This document shows, one piece after another, positions 53,728-63,979 of a stretch of 64,000 nt of DNA (positions within the stretch are counted from its first letter, which is position 1; each line of letters opens with the position of its first letter). Source of the stretch: Saccharomonospora sp. NB11 (GTDB lineage Bacteria > Actinomycetota > Actinomycetes > Mycobacteriales > Pseudonocardiaceae); the NCBI RefSeq assembly GCF_015910535.1, contig NZ_JACBJG010000001.1:424422-488421 (forward strand), written 5' to 3'. A program made the translations under genes and the position numbers. Below the pieces are notes generated by a model, which saw only the letters and a program-made list of their open reading frames with translations, did not search any database and was not told the origin of the DNA.

Positions 53728-56259
53728 TTGACCGCCGAGGCCCTGCCTGCTGAGCTGCGGCGTGCGATCGTGCAGATCGCCCGGACGCCGCGCCTGCTGG
53801 TCGCCTGCGACTACGACGGAACGCTTGCCCCCATCACGACCAACCCGGACGAGGCCAGAGCCCGTCCGGAGTCGGTGGGCGCCTTGCGGTCCCTCGCGTC
53901 ACTGCACGAGACGACGTGTGCCGTGATCTCCGGCCGCGCGTTGCGCGACCTGGCCATCCTGTCGCGGCTGCCCGCCGAGATCCATCTCGTCGGAAGCCAC
54001 GGCTCCGAGTTCGACATCGGTTTCGTGCACGCGCTCGAACCGGAGGCGCGCGAACTGCACCGGCGGTTGGAGGCCGAGCTCAACCGCATCATCGACGGGG
54101 TCGAGGGCGCGGCACTGGAGGTCAAGCCCGCGAGCGTCGCGGTCCACGTCCGGCGCGCCGACCGCGAGACGGCCCGGAAGGTCGTGGCGGCCGTCCACGA
54201 AGGCCCGGCCACGTGGGACGGCGTCACCACCACCGACGGCAAGGAAGTCGTCGAACTCGCCGTGGTGCGCACCGACAAGGGCAGCGCGCTCGACACGCTG
54301 CGACACCAGGCCGGTGCCACCGCCACCATCTTCGTGGGTGACGACGTCACCGACGAGAAGGCGTTCGCGCGGCTGACCGGCCCCGACCTCGGGGTGAAGG
54401 TCGGCGAGGGCGACACGGCGGCCGAGTTCCGCATCGGCGACACCGAGGACGTCGCCACGATGTTGGCGTTCCTGCTGGAGGAACGCCGCAATTGGCTGTA
54501 CGGCCAGCAGGCTCCGCCCATCGAGCGACTCACGATGCTCGCCAACGAACGGTCGGTGGCGTTGGTGACGCCGGACGCCAAGCTCACGTGGCTGTGCCAC
54601 CCGGGCCCGGACGCCCCGGCGGTGTTCGCCGACCTCCTCGGCGGCGAGAGCGCGGGACACTTCTCCATCAAGCCGCACCGCAACGGTCTTCCGCTCGGCC
54701 AGCGCTACCTCCCCAACACGATGACGGTGGAGACCCGCTGGTCGCGCCTGCTCGTCACCGACTACCTGGAGCCGGAGAGCGCTCCGCACCGCACCGACCT
54801 CGTGCGCGTCATCAGCGGCGAGACCACGGCGTCCGTCGTGTTCGCGCCGCGGCCGGAGTTCGGCGGTGTGCCCGTGCGACTGCTGCGTGAGGAGGACGGC
54901 CTGCGGGTGCTCGGCACCTCGGAGCCGTTCGTCCTGCGCTCCCCCGGCGTGCAGTGGGAGATCACCAGCGACGGCCTGCACGACACGGCCAGCGCCCTGG
55001 TGACGCCCGAACGCGACAAGCCCGTCGTCCTCGAACTGCGCTGCGGGACCACCGACCTCGGCCCACACGAGCTGTCCGAGACCGAACGCCGTGAGCGCGC
55101 GGGCCGGTACTGGAGCGAGTGGGCCACCACGCTGAAGCTCCCGCAGGTCGAACCCGAGCTCGTGGCCCGGTCCGCGCTGACCCTGCGCGGCCTCACCGAC
55201 GCCGACACCGGTGGCGTGATGGCGGCGGCGACGACCTCGCTGCCCGAGGAGATCGGCGGTGTCCGCAACTGGGACTACCGCTACTGCTGGATTCGCGACG
55301 GCGCGATGACCGTGCGCGAGCTGGTGACGCTCGGCTCGCTGGAGGAGGCGGAAGGCTTCCTCCGCTGGCTGCACGGAGTGCTGTCGACACTCGCGGGCCC
55401 GGAACGCCTGCACCCGCTGTACACGCTCGCGGGCACGCAGCTCGGCGCCGAGGCCGTCATCGACTCGCTGCCCGGCTACAAGGGTTCGCGACCGGTGCGG
55501 GTCGGCAACCTCGCCAACCACCAGGTGCAGCTCGACGTGTTCGGCCCCGTCGTCGAACTCGTCGTGACGCTGGCCGAGGCGCGTGGCGAGCTGCGCGACG
55601 AGGACTGGCAGATGGTGCGGGCCATGGCCGAGGCCGTCACGCGCCGCTGGTCCGAGCCCGACCACGGCATCTGGGAGGAACGGCACGTCCCCCGCCACCG
55701 CGTCTACTCGCGGGTCATGTGCTGGGTGACACTCGACCGCGCCATCAAGCTGGCCGACGTCTACGGCCGCCCGGTGCCCACCGGCTGGGTCGAGTTGCGC
55801 GACGAGATCGCCGACGACGTGTTGACCAACGGCTGGAACGCCGAGGTGCAGGCGTTCACGACGGCCTACGACGGCACGGACCTGGACGCCGCGTCGCTGT
55901 TCGTGGGGCTGTCGGGGCTGCTCGACCCGCAGGACGAGCGCTTCCAGGCGACGGTCACCGCCATCGAGGCCGAGCTGCGCAGCGGCTCCACCGTCTACCG
56001 GTACCGCCGCGACGACGGCCTCCCGGGTGGTGAGGGCGGCTTCCACCTGTGCGCGGCCTGGATGATCGAGTCCTATCTGCTCACCGGACGGCGCACCGAG
56101 GCCGAGGAGCTGTTCGAACAGCTCGTGGACGCCGCGGGCCCGACGGGTCTGCTTCCCGAGCAGTACGACCCGATCGCCGAGCGGTCACTCGGCAACCACC
56201 CGCAGGCGTACTCGCACATCGGTCTGATCCGCTGTGCGCGCCTGCTGTCGGAGGCGTGA
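53728..56259 (+). CDS. Trehalose-6-phosphate phosphatase fused to a GH15 trehalase/glucoamylase domain
   Basis: 843 aa. N-terminal 250 residues: HAD phosphatase of the OtsB type (VACDYDGTLAPITTNPDEA motif I, AVISGRALRDLAILS, SHGSEF, FVGDDVTDEKAFARL motif IV). From about 265: GH15 domain like the mycobacterial GH15 trehalase, with NEEIGGVRNWDYRYCWIRDGA-type substrate site, NLANHQVQLDVFGPVV, general-acid Glu region HGIWEERHVPRHRVYSRVMC and base Glu in GLLPEQYDPIAERSLGNHP. Both catalytic Glu are present, so hydrolysis is chemically possible. TTG 53728 is the best start, four bases after GAGGAGG. Follows otsA by 41 bases. Confidence 0.92.
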   Translation: MTAEALPAELRRAIVQIARTPRLLVACDYDGTLAPITTNPDEARARPESVGALRSLASLHETTCAVISGRALRDLAILSRLPAEIHLVGSHGSEFDIGFVHALEPEARELHRRLEAELNRIIDGVEGAALEVKPASVAVHVRRADRETARKVVAAVHEGPATWDGVTTTDGKEVVELAVVRTDKGSALDTLRHQAGATATIFVGDDVTDEKAFARLTGPDLGVKVGEGDTAAEFRIGDTEDVATMLAFLLEERRNWLYGQQAPPIERLTMLANERSVALVTPDAKLTWLCHPGPDAPAVFADLLGGESAGHFSIKPHRNGLPLGQRYLPNTMTVETRWSRLLVTDYLEPESAPHRTDLVRVISGETTASVVFAPRPEFGGVPVRLLREEDGLRVLGTSEPFVLRSPGVQWEITSDGLHDTASALVTPERDKPVVLELRCGTTDLGPHELSETERRERAGRYWSEWATTLKLPQVEPELVARSALTLRGLTDADTGGVMAAATTSLPEEIGGVRNWDYRYCWIRDGAMTVRELVTLGSLEEAEGFLRWLHGVLSTLAGPERLHPLYTLAGTQLGAEAVIDSLPGYKGSRPVRVGNLANHQVQLDVFGPVVELVVTLAEARGELRDEDWQMVRAMAEAVTRRWSEPDHGIWEERHVPRHRVYSRVMCWVTLDRAIKLADVYGRPVPTGWVELRDEIADDVLTNGWNAEVQAFTTAYDGTDLDAASLFVGLSGLLDPQDERFQATVTAIEAELRSGSTVYRYRRDDGLPGGEGGFHLCAAWMIESYLLTGRRTEAEELFEQLVDAAGPTGLLPEQYDPIAERSLGNHPQAYSHIGLIRCARLLSEA

Positions 56260-56283
56260 CGCCTCGCTGACATCGAGCACACG

Positions 56284-56313
56284 GGCCGGCTCCGGGAACT
56301 CTCGGGGCCGGCC
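56284..56313. terminator. Bidirectional terminator between otsB-GH15 and radA
   Basis: GGCCGGCTCCG (56284-56294) / CGGGGCCGGCC (56303-56313), one G-U pair, 8-base loop, followed by TTCTCGTCTC. Confidence 0.75.
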
Positions 56314-56321
56314 TTCTCGTC

Positions 56322-57716
56322 TCACCGGCCGGTGGTCTGGTCCGCGGGTCGGGTGCCGGGAACGTACTCGACCGCGTGCAGGGCACTGGCGAGGTCGCCG
56401 ACCTCCAGCGTCTTGATGCCGTCCGGCAGCGGACCCGGGTCCGGGGGCACGAGCGCGTGAGTGAACCCCAACCGCGCAGCCTCGGCCAGTCGCCGCCCCA
56501 CGCCGGTCACCCGCCGCACCTCACCGGCCAGCCCCACCTCGCCGATCGCGACGAGCCGCGGGGACAGCGCGAGGTCCCGCATGCCCGACCACACGGCGAG
56601 CGCTACGGCCAGATCGACGGCCGGTTCGGTGACCTTCATGCCGCCCACGGTGGCCGTGTAGACGTCCTTGCCCCCGATCGGATTGCCGGAGCGCTTCTCC
56701 AGCACCGCGAGCACCATGCTCACCCGCGAGGAGTCGAGCCCACTGACGGCACGGCGCGGCTGCGGCAGCGCCGACTCGGCGACCAGCGCCTGCACCTCGC
56801 ACAGCAGCGGTCGCTTGCCCTCCACGGTGACGGCGACCGCCGTCCCCGGCACGGCCTCGGCGTGACGGTTGAGGAACAGTCCCGACGGGTCCGGCACTCC
56901 TTCGATCCCGTCGTCGTGCAGCTCGAAGCACCCGATCTCGTCGGCGGCACCGAACCGGTTCTTGACCCCGCGCACCATCCGCAACGTCGAGTGCTTGTCC
57001 CCCTCGAAGTGCAGGACGACGTCCACGAGGTGTTCCAGCACCCTCGGGCCCGCGACCGACCCTTCCTTGGTGACGTGGCCGACCAGCACCACGGGCAGTC
57101 CCCGCTCCTTGGCCAACGCCACCAGCGAGGCCGTCACCGCGCGCACCTGCGTCACGCCGCCGGGAGCGCCGTCCGCCTGCGGCGACGACATGGTCTGTAC
57201 CGAGTCCACGATCAGCAGGCCCGGCTTGACGTCGTCGACGTGACCGAACACCGAGGCGAGGTCGCTCTCGGCGGCGAGGAACATGCGGTCGTGCACGTTG
57301 CCGGTGCGTTCCGCCCGCAGCCGCACCTGGCCCGCGGACTCCTCACCGGTCACGTAGAGCGCGGCGGCCTCACCGCGAGCCGCCCACTGGTACGCGACCT
57401 CCAGCAGCAGCGTCGACTTGCCGACCCCGGGTTCACCCGCGAGCAGGACGACGACACCCGGAACGAGACCCCCGCCGAGCACCCGGTCGAGTTCCGACAC
57501 CCCGGTCGGCCTGGCCCGGGACGACTCGACGTCGACCTCGGCGATCGGCTTGGCGGGCGCGCTGGGCGCACCGGCCGCCACCGTGCCGACGGGCGCGCGT
57601 GGGACGGCCCGTTCCTCGATGGTTCCCCAGGACTGGCACTCCGGACAGCGCCCCACCCACTTCGCGACCTCGTGGCCGCACTCCGCGCAGCGGTAGCTCG
57701 ATCCCTTCCTCACCAC
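56322..57716 (-). CDS. radA: DNA repair protein RadA (Sms)
   Basis: 464 aa. C4 zinc finger [20 protein letters not shown] at residues 8-27, RecA-like core with Walker [20 protein letters not shown] and Walker [11 protein letters not shown], the RadA-specific KNRFG ([13 protein letters not shown]), and a C-terminal Lon-protease-like domain ([20 protein letters not shown]). Helps branch migration in recombination. GTG start at 57716 (or 57713). It is 80 bases downstream of lpqE, as in mycobacteria, where disA follows; disA is not here. Confidence 0.97.
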   Translation of the reverse strand: MVRKGSSYRCAECGHEVAKWVGRCPECQSWGTIEERAVPRAPVGTVAAGAPSAPAKPIAEVDVESSRARPTGVSELDRVLGGGLVPGVVVLLAGEPGVGKSTLLLEVAYQWAARGEAAALYVTGEESAGQVRLRAERTGNVHDRMFLAAESDLASVFGHVDDVKPGLLIVDSVQTMSSPQADGAPGGVTQVRAVTASLVALAKERGLPVVLVGHVTKEGSVAGPRVLEHLVDVVLHFEGDKHSTLRMVRGVKNRFGAADEIGCFELHDDGIEGVPDPSGLFLNRHAEAVPGTAVAVTVEGKRPLLCEVQALVAESALPQPRRAVSGLDSSRVSMVLAVLEKRSGNPIGGKDVYTATVGGMKVTEPAVDLAVALAVWSGMRDLALSPRLVAIGEVGLAGEVRRVTGVGRRLAEAARLGFTHALVPPDPGPLPDGIKTLEVGDLASALHAVEYVPGTRPADQTTGR

Positions 57717-57796
57717 GCGCCGACGCTAACGCGCGACCCCGACACTCGCCGAAGCGGAGTCGGCGGCCGCGCGCGAACGGAGCCGTCGGCGACCGG

Positions 57797-58390
57797 TCAG
57801 TGACCGCCGCCCTCGTGCGACGAGGAGGCGGAGTCACTCGTCCTCGGTTCCTCGGGCACCGTGATCGGCAGCTCGAACGTCACCGCACCGGCGTCGCGGA
57901 AGGTGAGCGTGAGGTCGATCATCTGGCCGGGGCGCAGGTCACGCGTGAGGCCGTTGAGCGTGAGCGAGCCGCGCGTGGGGTCGCCCGAGACCTCGTCGCC
58001 CGTGGCGGACTGGCCGGGGCCGAGCACGAGGGTGCGGTACGCGGGAACGGTGCGGGAGCCCTCCAGCGTGACGTCGGCCGCCGCCTCCGTGCTCGCCGAC
58101 AGCAGCTCGTCGGCCTTGCCGCTCTGGTTGACGAGCCAGATCGTGGTCCCGGCGTCGCTGCCCTTCGGGTACACGGCGGGCTCGGACCCGTTGGTCTCCG
58201 GGTAGGCGACCTCCGCGTTGCGGATCGCGATCGAACCGGCGTCGACAGAGGTGCCGTTGATCGCCGCCACCTGGGTGTCCGTCTGTGTGATCTGCCCGGC
58301 ACCACAGCCCGTGACGAGCAGTGCGGCACCGACAGCGGCCACGACCGGCCCCGACGATGCGGCCCTCGAACCCACCGTGCGACGTTTCAC
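57797..58390 (-). CDS. LpqE-like lipoprotein
   Basis: 197 aa. Signal peptide with lipobox LVTGC (Cys near residue 29) for anchoring outside the membrane. A beta-rich domain follows (IWLVNQSGKADELLSASTE, VLGPGQSATGDEV, MIDLTLTFRDAGAVTFELPI) like the LpqE/copper-chaperone PCuAC fold, but the His/Met copper ligands are not seen; the C-terminus is His/Gly-rich (SSHEGGGH). Start GTG behind GGAGGGA. The gene order lpqE-radA opposite carD is the same as Rv3584-Rv3585 beside Rv3583c. Role unknown. Confidence 0.85.
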   Translation of the reverse strand: MKRRTVGSRAASSGPVVAAVGAALLVTGCGAGQITQTDTQVAAINGTSVDAGSIAIRNAEVAYPETNGSEPAVYPKGSDAGTTIWLVNQSGKADELLSASTEAAADVTLEGSRTVPAYRTLVLGPGQSATGDEVSGDPTRGSLTLNGLTRDLRPGQMIDLTLTFRDAGAVTFELPITVPEEPRTSDSASSSHEGGGH

Positions 58391-58720
58391 TTGGAGTCCC
58401 TCCTACTCAGGGCTACCTGTCGCTGAGACTATCCCGGGTGCGCGCCGAGGACGTCACCCGGTGGCCCGCGAGTGTGGCGCAGACTTCACCGCGGCTTCAC
58501 CGCGGGGCCTGAGATCAACTTCCGGAAATGCGTCCACAATGGATTACGCAAAGGCACGCGAATGCCCCCGTCGTCACCTGCGTGAGTATGCGAATTACCC
58601 ATTTGTCAACCCCCTCACCTGCGACAATCAGGCCATTGACCTGCGACAACGAGGTCGGGTGTCTGGTTCGCAGCCGAAAGCGCGTGCTAAGATGGACACA
58701 GCGAAAGGGGCAGAGGACAC
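58391..58720 (+). promoter_or_regulatory. lpqE-carD divergent region with the carD promoter
   Basis: Extended -10 box TG-C-TAAGAT (58685-58693) with start near 58700 and a ribosome binding site GGCAGAGG before the carD ATG. Upstream, ACCTGCGACAA is repeated (58617 and 58640), with TTGTCA and TTGACC motifs between; these could be second promoters or a regulator site. No gene is seen in the rest. Confidence 0.6.
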
Positions 58721-59212
58721 ATGGTTTTCAAGGTCGGAGAGACCGTCGTCTACCCGCACCACGGTGCCGCACTCATCGAAGCGATCGAAACCCGCGTGAT
58801 CAAGGGCGAGGAGAAGCAGTACCTCGTCCTCAAGGTCGCGCAGGGTGATCTTACGGTTCGTGTTCCCGCCGACAACGCCGAGGTCGTCGGCGTTCGTGAC
58901 GTCGTGGGCCAGGACGGACTGAACCGCGTCTTCGACGTGCTGCGGGCGCCGCACACCGACGAGCCGACCAACTGGTCTCGCCGGTACAAGGCCAACCTGG
59001 AGAAGCTCGCCTCGGGCGACGTCAATAAGGTGGCCGAAGTGGTGCGCGACCTGTGGCGGCGGGAGAAGGACCGTGGCCTTTCCGCGGGCGAGAAGCGGAT
59101 GCTGGCCAAGGCGCGGCAAATTCTGGTCAGCGAGCTCGCACTCGCCGAGGGCACCGACGAGAACAAGGCCGAGGTGCTGCTCGACGAGGTGCTGGAAACC
59201 GCGGTGGTCTAG
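58721..59212 (+). CDS. carD: RNA polymerase-binding transcription factor CarD
   Basis: 163 aa. N-terminal RNAP-interacting domain ([20 protein letters not shown], Tudor-like) that binds the beta subunit, and a C-terminal helical DNA-binding domain ([38 protein letters not shown]) with the conserved Trp that wedges the transcription bubble. Stabilises open complexes at rRNA and many other promoters; essential in mycobacteria. Full length compared with Rv3583c (162 aa). Followed directly by the isoprenoid genes ispD-like and ispF. Confidence 0.98.
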   Translation: MVFKVGETVVYPHHGAALIEAIETRVIKGEEKQYLVLKVAQGDLTVRVPADNAEVVGVRDVVGQDGLNRVFDVLRAPHTDEPTNWSRRYKANLEKLASGDVNKVAEVVRDLWRREKDRGLSAGEKRMLAKARQILVSELALAEGTDENKAEVLLDEVLETAVV

Positions 59213-59214
59213 CA

Positions 59215-59859
59215 CTGCCGAACGTCATCTCACTGGTCCCGCTCGGGGCGCAAGATCGAGACGGGTCGGGCGCACTCGCACGCATACGTGACGTGGCGCT
59301 TCTGACACATGTCGTGCGCGGCATCGTGTCCGCCGACCGCAGCGACCACATCGTGGTGGCCGGCCCGACGTCGGACCATCGCGAGTACGCCGACGCACTC
59401 GCGGCGGTCGGCGGTTCTCGCGTCGATCTCGTACCCGGTGCCGGTGACCGCATCGAATCCACCCGGCTGGCGCTGCTGGCCGCGGAGCCGACGGCGAAGG
59501 ACGTCGTGCTCGTGCACGACGCGACGCGTCCCTTCACGCCGGTGGAAAGCATCACCGCCGTCGTGGACGCCATTCGCGCAGGCGCACCCGCTGCCGTACC
59601 GGTGGAGCCGGTGACCGACACCGTCAAGGTCGTCGATTCCAGCGGCGTCGTCCGTCGCACCAGCGATCGTGACCACCTGCGGCGAGCCCAGTCGCCACGG
59701 GGTTTCGTCGCGGACGTCCTCGACCGCACCGATCTGGTGAAGGCACTCGACTTCGTCGGTGTCTCCGTGCGCGCCGTGGCGGGACACCCGAACGGCATGC
59801 GGGTGGACACCACCTTCGACCGCACCGTGGCGGAGGCACTGCTGGAAGGACGGGAATGA
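59215..59859 (+). CDS. IspD-like protein with an unrecognisable CTP-binding loop
   Basis: About 214 aa in the position of ispD (2-C-methylerythritol-4-phosphate cytidylyltransferase). Recognisable IspD blocks: [51 protein letters not shown] (QTPQGF-like) and a C-terminal [16 protein letters not shown]. However, the N-terminal P-A-A-G-x-G-x-R loop and its Lys are replaced by [19 protein letters not shown], and the TDDA-x-x-V-E motif is missing. No ATG/GTG/TTG lies between the carD stop and the conserved start; CTG 59215 is my placeholder, GTG 59293 gives a shorter protein. Overlaps ispF (ATGA). Either a degraded enzyme, or a diverged one. Confidence 0.7.
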   Translation: MPNVISLVPLGAQDRDGSGALARIRDVALLTHVVRGIVSADRSDHIVVAGPTSDHREYADALAAVGGSRVDLVPGAGDRIESTRLALLAAEPTAKDVVLVHDATRPFTPVESITAVVDAIRAGAPAAVPVEPVTDTVKVVDSSGVVRRTSDRDHLRRAQSPRGFVADVLDRTDLVKALDFVGVSVRAVAGHPNGMRVDTTFDRTVAEALLEGRE

Positions 59860-60332
59860 GGATCGGTCAGGGCGTCGACGTGCACCCCATCGAGGCGGGC
59901 CGCGAGTGCTGGCTCGTCGGGCTGCGGTGGCCCGATGCCGACGGTTGTGCAGGGCACTCGGACGGCGACGTGGGTTCACACGCGCTGTGTGACGCGCTCC
60001 TCTCCGCGGCGGGACTCGGCGACCTGGGCTCGGTCTTCGGCACCGGAGACGCACGGTGGGCGGGCGCACACGGCGTGGAACTGCTCACCGAGGTGCGCAG
60101 GCGCATCACCGACGCGGGTTATCGCGTGGGCAACGCAACCGTTCAGGTGATCGGCAACCGGCCCAAGATCGGTCCACGTCGCGACGAAGCGCAGCGCGTG
60201 TTGAGCGAGGCCGTGGGCGGGCCGGTGTCCGTGGCGGCCACCACCACGGACGGACTCGGGCTCACCGGGCGCGGCGAAGGCGTCGCGGCCATCGCGACGG
60301 CACTGCTGCTCCCGCTGACGGACAGGAACTGA
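59856..60332 (+). CDS. ispF: 2-C-methyl-D-erythritol 2,4-cyclodiphosphate synthase IspF
   Basis: 158 aa trimeric enzyme of the MEP isoprenoid pathway. Metal ligands in [13 protein letters not shown] (D-x-H) and the third His in [57 protein letters not shown] and [20 protein letters not shown] are standard family blocks. Start overlaps the preceding stop. Confidence 0.97.
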   Translation: MRIGQGVDVHPIEAGRECWLVGLRWPDADGCAGHSDGDVGSHALCDALLSAAGLGDLGSVFGTGDARWAGAHGVELLTEVRRRITDAGYRVGNATVQVIGNRPKIGPRRDEAQRVLSEAVGGPVSVAATTTDGLGLTGRGEGVAAIATALLLPLTDRN

Positions 60333-60336
60333 CGAC

Positions 60337-61023
60337 GTGGCGATCGAGGCGGTGCTGTTCGACTTCTCCGGCACGCTCTTCCGACTGGAACACAAGCCGA
60401 GCTGGGTCACCGACCTCACCGACGGTCAGGGCGACCCGCTCGACGTCGAGGCACAGACCGAGCTGCTGCGGCGCATGACGGCGCCCGTCACGCTGAGCGT
60501 GGACCTCGACGACGAGCACCTGCACGCCTGGCACCACCGGGACCTCGACCCGACGCTGCACCGCAAGGTGTACCTGGAAGTGCTGCGGCAGTCGGGCATC
60601 CCCCGCGTCGAGCAGGCCAAGGCCGTCTATCGCAGACTCGTCGACCCCTCCGAGTGGACGCCCTACCCCGACACCGGCGACGTGCTGCGCGGCCTCGCCG
60701 AGGCGGGCACCAAGGTGGGCGTGCTGAGCAACATCGCGTTCGACATCCGACCCGCCTTCGCCGCTCGCGGCTACGACGCCTACGTCGACGACTTCGTGTT
60801 GTCGTACGAGGTCGGCGCCATCAAGCCCGACCCGACGGTGTTCCGCATCGCGCTCGACCGGCTCGGGATCGCCGCGGAGAACACGCTCATGGTGGGTGAC
60901 AGCGAGGAGGCCGACGGCGGCGCCACGAAGCTGGGCTGCGCGTTCGCGCTGGTCGATCCCCTGCCCACGGTCGAGCGCACCGACGGGTTGCTGGCCGCCC
61001 TGCGCGAGCATTCCGTGCTCTGA
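60337..61023 (+). CDS. HAD-superfamily hydrolase
   Basis: 228 aa. Motif [14 protein letters not shown] (Asp nucleophile; second position Phe-Ser rather than Asp-Gly), motif [12 protein letters not shown] (Ser/Asn region), motif III Lys in [15 protein letters not shown], motif [19 protein letters not shown] helical cap lies between I and II. Substrate unknown, phosphoglycolate-like phosphatase or haloacid-type. GTG start four bases after ispF, so part of the ispDF-cysS run. Confidence 0.92.
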   Translation: MAIEAVLFDFSGTLFRLEHKPSWVTDLTDGQGDPLDVEAQTELLRRMTAPVTLSVDLDDEHLHAWHHRDLDPTLHRKVYLEVLRQSGIPRVEQAKAVYRRLVDPSEWTPYPDTGDVLRGLAEAGTKVGVLSNIAFDIRPAFAARGYDAYVDDFVLSYEVGAIKPDPTVFRIALDRLGIAAENTLMVGDSEEADGGATKLGCAFALVDPLPTVERTDGLLAALREHSVL

Positions 61024-61040
61024 CCCGTACCATTTGCGAC

Positions 61041-62420
61041 GTGGTCCTTCAACTGTTCGACACCGCGACCCGGCAGGTGCGCGAGTTCCATCCCGCGCGC
61101 AGTGGAACGGCGTCCATCTACGTGTGTGGGGCCACCGTGCAGGGCGTACCGCACATCGGACACGTCCGCGGCGCGTTGAACTACGACGTGTTGCGCCGGT
61201 GGCTGGTCCACTCCGGACTCGACGTGTTGCTGGTGCGCAACGTCACCGACATCGACGACAAGATCCTCGCGAAGGCCGCCGAAGCGGGACGCCCGTGGTG
61301 GGAGTGGGCTGCGACCCACGAGCGTGCGTTCGAGGAGGCGTACGCCGCGCTCGGCTGCCTGCCTCCGTCGGCAGCACCCCGCGCCACCGGACACATCACG
61401 CAGATGATCGAGCTGATCCAGCGGCTGATCGACTCCGGCCACGCCTACGCGGCCGAGGGTGACGTGTACTTCTCCGTGGCGTCGTTCGACGACTACGGGG
61501 CGCTGTCCGGCCAGCGGATGGAGGACGTCCAGCAGGGCGAGACGCAGGCCGCGGGCAAACGCGACCACCGCGACTTCACGTTGTGGAAGGGCAGCAAGCC
61601 CGGCGAGCCGTCGTGGCCGACCCCATGGGGCCCGGGACGGCCTGGGTGGCACCTGGAGTGCTCGGCCATGGCCACCACCTACCTCGGCGCTGAGTTCGAC
61701 ATCCACGGCGGCGGGGTCGACCTCGTCTTCCCGCATCACGAGAATGAGCGGGCTCAGTCGATGGCGGCGGGCGACCCGTTCGCCCGGTACTGGCTGCACA
61801 ACGCGTGGGTGACCATGTCGGGCGAGAAGATGTCGAAGTCACTCGGCAACGTGGTCGCCATTCCCGAGATGCTGCGCCGGTACCGGCCGGTGGAGCTGCG
61901 GGCGTACCTGATCCAGCCGCACTACCGCTCCACCATCGAGTACTCGGACGCCGCGCTGTCGGAGTCCGCGCAGGGCTACCGGAGGATCGAACAGTTCCTC
62001 CGGCGTGTGCGCGGCACGTCCGGCGAGGTCCGGGTGGGCGAGGTGCCCGCCGAGTTCGCCGCCGCGCTCGACGACGATCTGGGCACGCCGCAGGCGTTCG
62101 CGGTGCTGCACAACACGGTGCGCGACGGCAATGCGGCCCTCGACTCCTCCTCCGACGACAAGGCGCTCGAACTCGCCGAGTCGGTGCGTGCCATGGTGCA
62201 CGTCCTCGGCATCGACCCGCTGTCCGAGCAGTGGGCGGAGCACACGGGTACCGAGGCCGAGGCACTGTCGACGTTGGTCGACGGTCTGCTCGCCGACCGG
62301 CAGCAGGCCCGCGCCGACCGTGACTTCGCCAAGGCCGACGCGATCCGCGATCGACTCACCTCCGCGGGCATCTCGGTGGAGGACACCCCCAACGGTCCCA
62401 TGTGGACAGTGAGAGACTGA
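61041..62420 (+). CDS. cysS: Cysteinyl-tRNA synthetase CysS
   Basis: 459 aa class I synthetase that charges tRNA-Cys. Zinc Cys in [18 protein letters not shown], which also contains the HIGH motif; [12 protein letters not shown]; second Cys in [13 protein letters not shown] and His in [11 protein letters not shown] for zinc; KMSKS loop [16 protein letters not shown]; anticodon-binding helical end. GTG start at 61041. This is the tRNA-charging CysS, not the MshC mycothiol ligase, because it has the long C-terminal domain. Confidence 0.96.
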   Translation: MVLQLFDTATRQVREFHPARSGTASIYVCGATVQGVPHIGHVRGALNYDVLRRWLVHSGLDVLLVRNVTDIDDKILAKAAEAGRPWWEWAATHERAFEEAYAALGCLPPSAAPRATGHITQMIELIQRLIDSGHAYAAEGDVYFSVASFDDYGALSGQRMEDVQQGETQAAGKRDHRDFTLWKGSKPGEPSWPTPWGPGRPGWHLECSAMATTYLGAEFDIHGGGVDLVFPHHENERAQSMAAGDPFARYWLHNAWVTMSGEKMSKSLGNVVAIPEMLRRYRPVELRAYLIQPHYRSTIEYSDAALSESAQGYRRIEQFLRRVRGTSGEVRVGEVPAEFAAALDDDLGTPQAFAVLHNTVRDGNAALDSSSDDKALELAESVRAMVHVLGIDPLSEQWAEHTGTEAEALSTLVDGLLADRQQARADRDFAKADAIRDRLTSAGISVEDTPNGPMWTVRD

Positions 62421-62423
62421 CGA

Positions 62424-63392
62424 ATGGCAGGCAATTCCCACCGCCGTGGAGCGGTGCGCAAGCAGGGCACGAAGAAGGGCTCCGTCGTCGGCTCCGGCGG
62501 CAGGCGCCGCAAGGGTCTCGAAGGCAAGGGCCCGACGCCCCGGGCGGAAATGCGGCCCGGCCACCCTGCCCAGCGCAGGGCCGCCGCTGCGGCGGCCCGG
62601 GCGGAGCAGAAGCGCAACGCCGCCAAGAAGGCGGCCGAGGGCCCCGAGATCATCGCGGGACGCAATCCCGTCGTGGAGGCGCTGCGCGCCGGGGTGCCCG
62701 CCACGGCCCTGTTCGTCGCGCTGAACATCGACGCCGACGACCGCGTGACCGAGGCCGTGCGCGTCGCCGCGGACCGAGGCATCTCGATCCTGGAAGTGCC
62801 CCGCGACGAGCTCGACCGCAAGACCAACCGCGCCGTGCACCAGGGCCTCGGCCTGCAGGTGCCGCCGTTCTCCTACGCGAGTCCGCACGACTTGTTGAAG
62901 GCCGCCCGCGAGTCGGGTGAGCCGCCGCTGCTCGTGGCGCTCGACGGCGTGACCGACCCGCGGAACCTCGGTGCCGTCATCCGCTCCGCCGCCGCGTTCG
63001 GCGCCCACGGTGTGCTGCTGCCGAGTCGGCGCAGCGCCGGCATGACCGCGGTGGCCTGGCGGACGAGCGCGGGCGCGGCGGCACGGCTCCCGGTGGGCAT
63101 GGCGACGAACCTGACCCGGCAGCTCCAGGAGTGGGCGTCCGAGGGCCTCATGATCGTCGGGCTGGACGCGGACGGCTCGGTGGACATCGACAGCATGAAC
63201 ATCGACGTCGACCCGCTCGTCGTGGTGGTTGGGTCCGAGGGACGCGGCCTGTCGCGGCTGGTGCGTGAGAACTGCGACTACACCGTGTCCATTCCCATGG
63301 CGGCCGGTGTCGAGTCGTTGAACGCCTCCGTCGCGGGCGCGGTGCTGCTGGCCGAGGTCGCGCGTCGCCGTCGTGCCGCGGGCCGCGTCTGA
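62424..63392 (+). CDS. rlmB: 23S rRNA (guanosine-2'-O)-methyltransferase RlmB-like (SpoU family)
   Basis: 322 aa. A basic, disordered N-terminal 70 residues ([18 protein letters not shown]) is followed by an L30e-like substrate domain ([20 protein letters not shown]) and a SPOUT knot with [19 protein letters not shown] (motif 1), [20 protein letters not shown] (motif 2) and [20 protein letters not shown] (motif 3). Methylates a G in 23S rRNA; orthologous by position and length to Rv3579c. Start ATG four bases after cysS. Confidence 0.94.
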   Translation: MAGNSHRRGAVRKQGTKKGSVVGSGGRRRKGLEGKGPTPRAEMRPGHPAQRRAAAAAARAEQKRNAAKKAAEGPEIIAGRNPVVEALRAGVPATALFVALNIDADDRVTEAVRVAADRGISILEVPRDELDRKTNRAVHQGLGLQVPPFSYASPHDLLKAARESGEPPLLVALDGVTDPRNLGAVIRSAAAFGAHGVLLPSRRSAGMTAVAWRTSAGAAARLPVGMATNLTRQLQEWASEGLMIVGLDADGSVDIDSMNIDVDPLVVVVGSEGRGLSRLVRENCDYTVSIPMAAGVESLNASVAGAVLLAEVARRRRAAGRV

Positions 63393-63979
63393 TGCGAACC
63401 ATCGGCGTCGTGCTCTTCGACGACGTCGAAGAACTCGATGCCATCGGTCCGTGGGAAGCGCTGTCGCACTGGGCTCGGACGTACCCGGACGACGGCTATC
63501 GAGTGGTGACGCTGGCACGCGACGGCGGCGAGGTGCGGTGTGCCAAGGGGCTGCGTGTTCTCGCCGACCACTCCTACGGTGACGCTCCGCCGCTCGACGT
63601 GCTGTTGTATCCGGGCGGCCGTGGGACGCGCTCCCAGTTGCACGACGAGGACCAACTCGCCTGGGCTCGCGAGCAACGCGAGACCGTTCCGCTGCTGACG
63701 AGCGTGTGCACCGGCTCCCTCGTGTACGCGGCGGCCGGGCTGCTGCGTGACCGGCCCGCGACGACGCACTGGAAGTCGCTGGACCGACTCGCCGATCTCG
63801 ACCCGACGATCGACGTGCGCCGGGACGAACGATTCGTCGACGACGGTGACGTCATCACGTCGGCCGGGGTGTCGGCGGGTATCGACATGGCGCTGCATCT
63901 GCTCGCCCGCTTGGCCGGCCCCGAGCGGGCGCGGGAGGTTCGGCGGCACATCCAGTACGACCCCGCCCCGCCGGTGTAG
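63392..63979 (+). CDS. DJ-1/PfpI family protein (isonitrile hydratase-like)
   Basis: 195 aa. VVLFDDVEELDAIGPWEAL at the start carries the early acidic residues; the nucleophile elbow LLTSVCTGSLVYAAAGLL holds the Cys, followed by ATTHWKSLDRL and SAGVSAGIDMALHLLARLAG. This matches the single-domain group related to isonitrile hydratase (InhA) and GlxA regulators without the helix-turn-helix. The ATG overlaps the rlmB stop by one base. Glyoxalase III, amidase or hydratase function cannot be decided. The last 21 bases of the window contain nothing. Confidence 0.9.
   Translation: MRTIGVVLFDDVEELDAIGPWEALSHWARTYPDDGYRVVTLARDGGEVRCAKGLRVLADHSYGDAPPLDVLLYPGGRGTRSQLHDEDQLAWAREQRETVPLLTSVCTGSLVYAAAGLLRDRPATTHWKSLDRLADLDPTIDVRRDERFVDDGDVITSAGVSAGIDMALHLLARLAGPERAREVRRHIQYDPAPPV

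Noticed and set aside
53899..56046. 715-codon open frame antisense to the OtsB-GH15 gene
   Set aside because: Codon composition is that of the complementary strand of a real gene; no recognisable domain.
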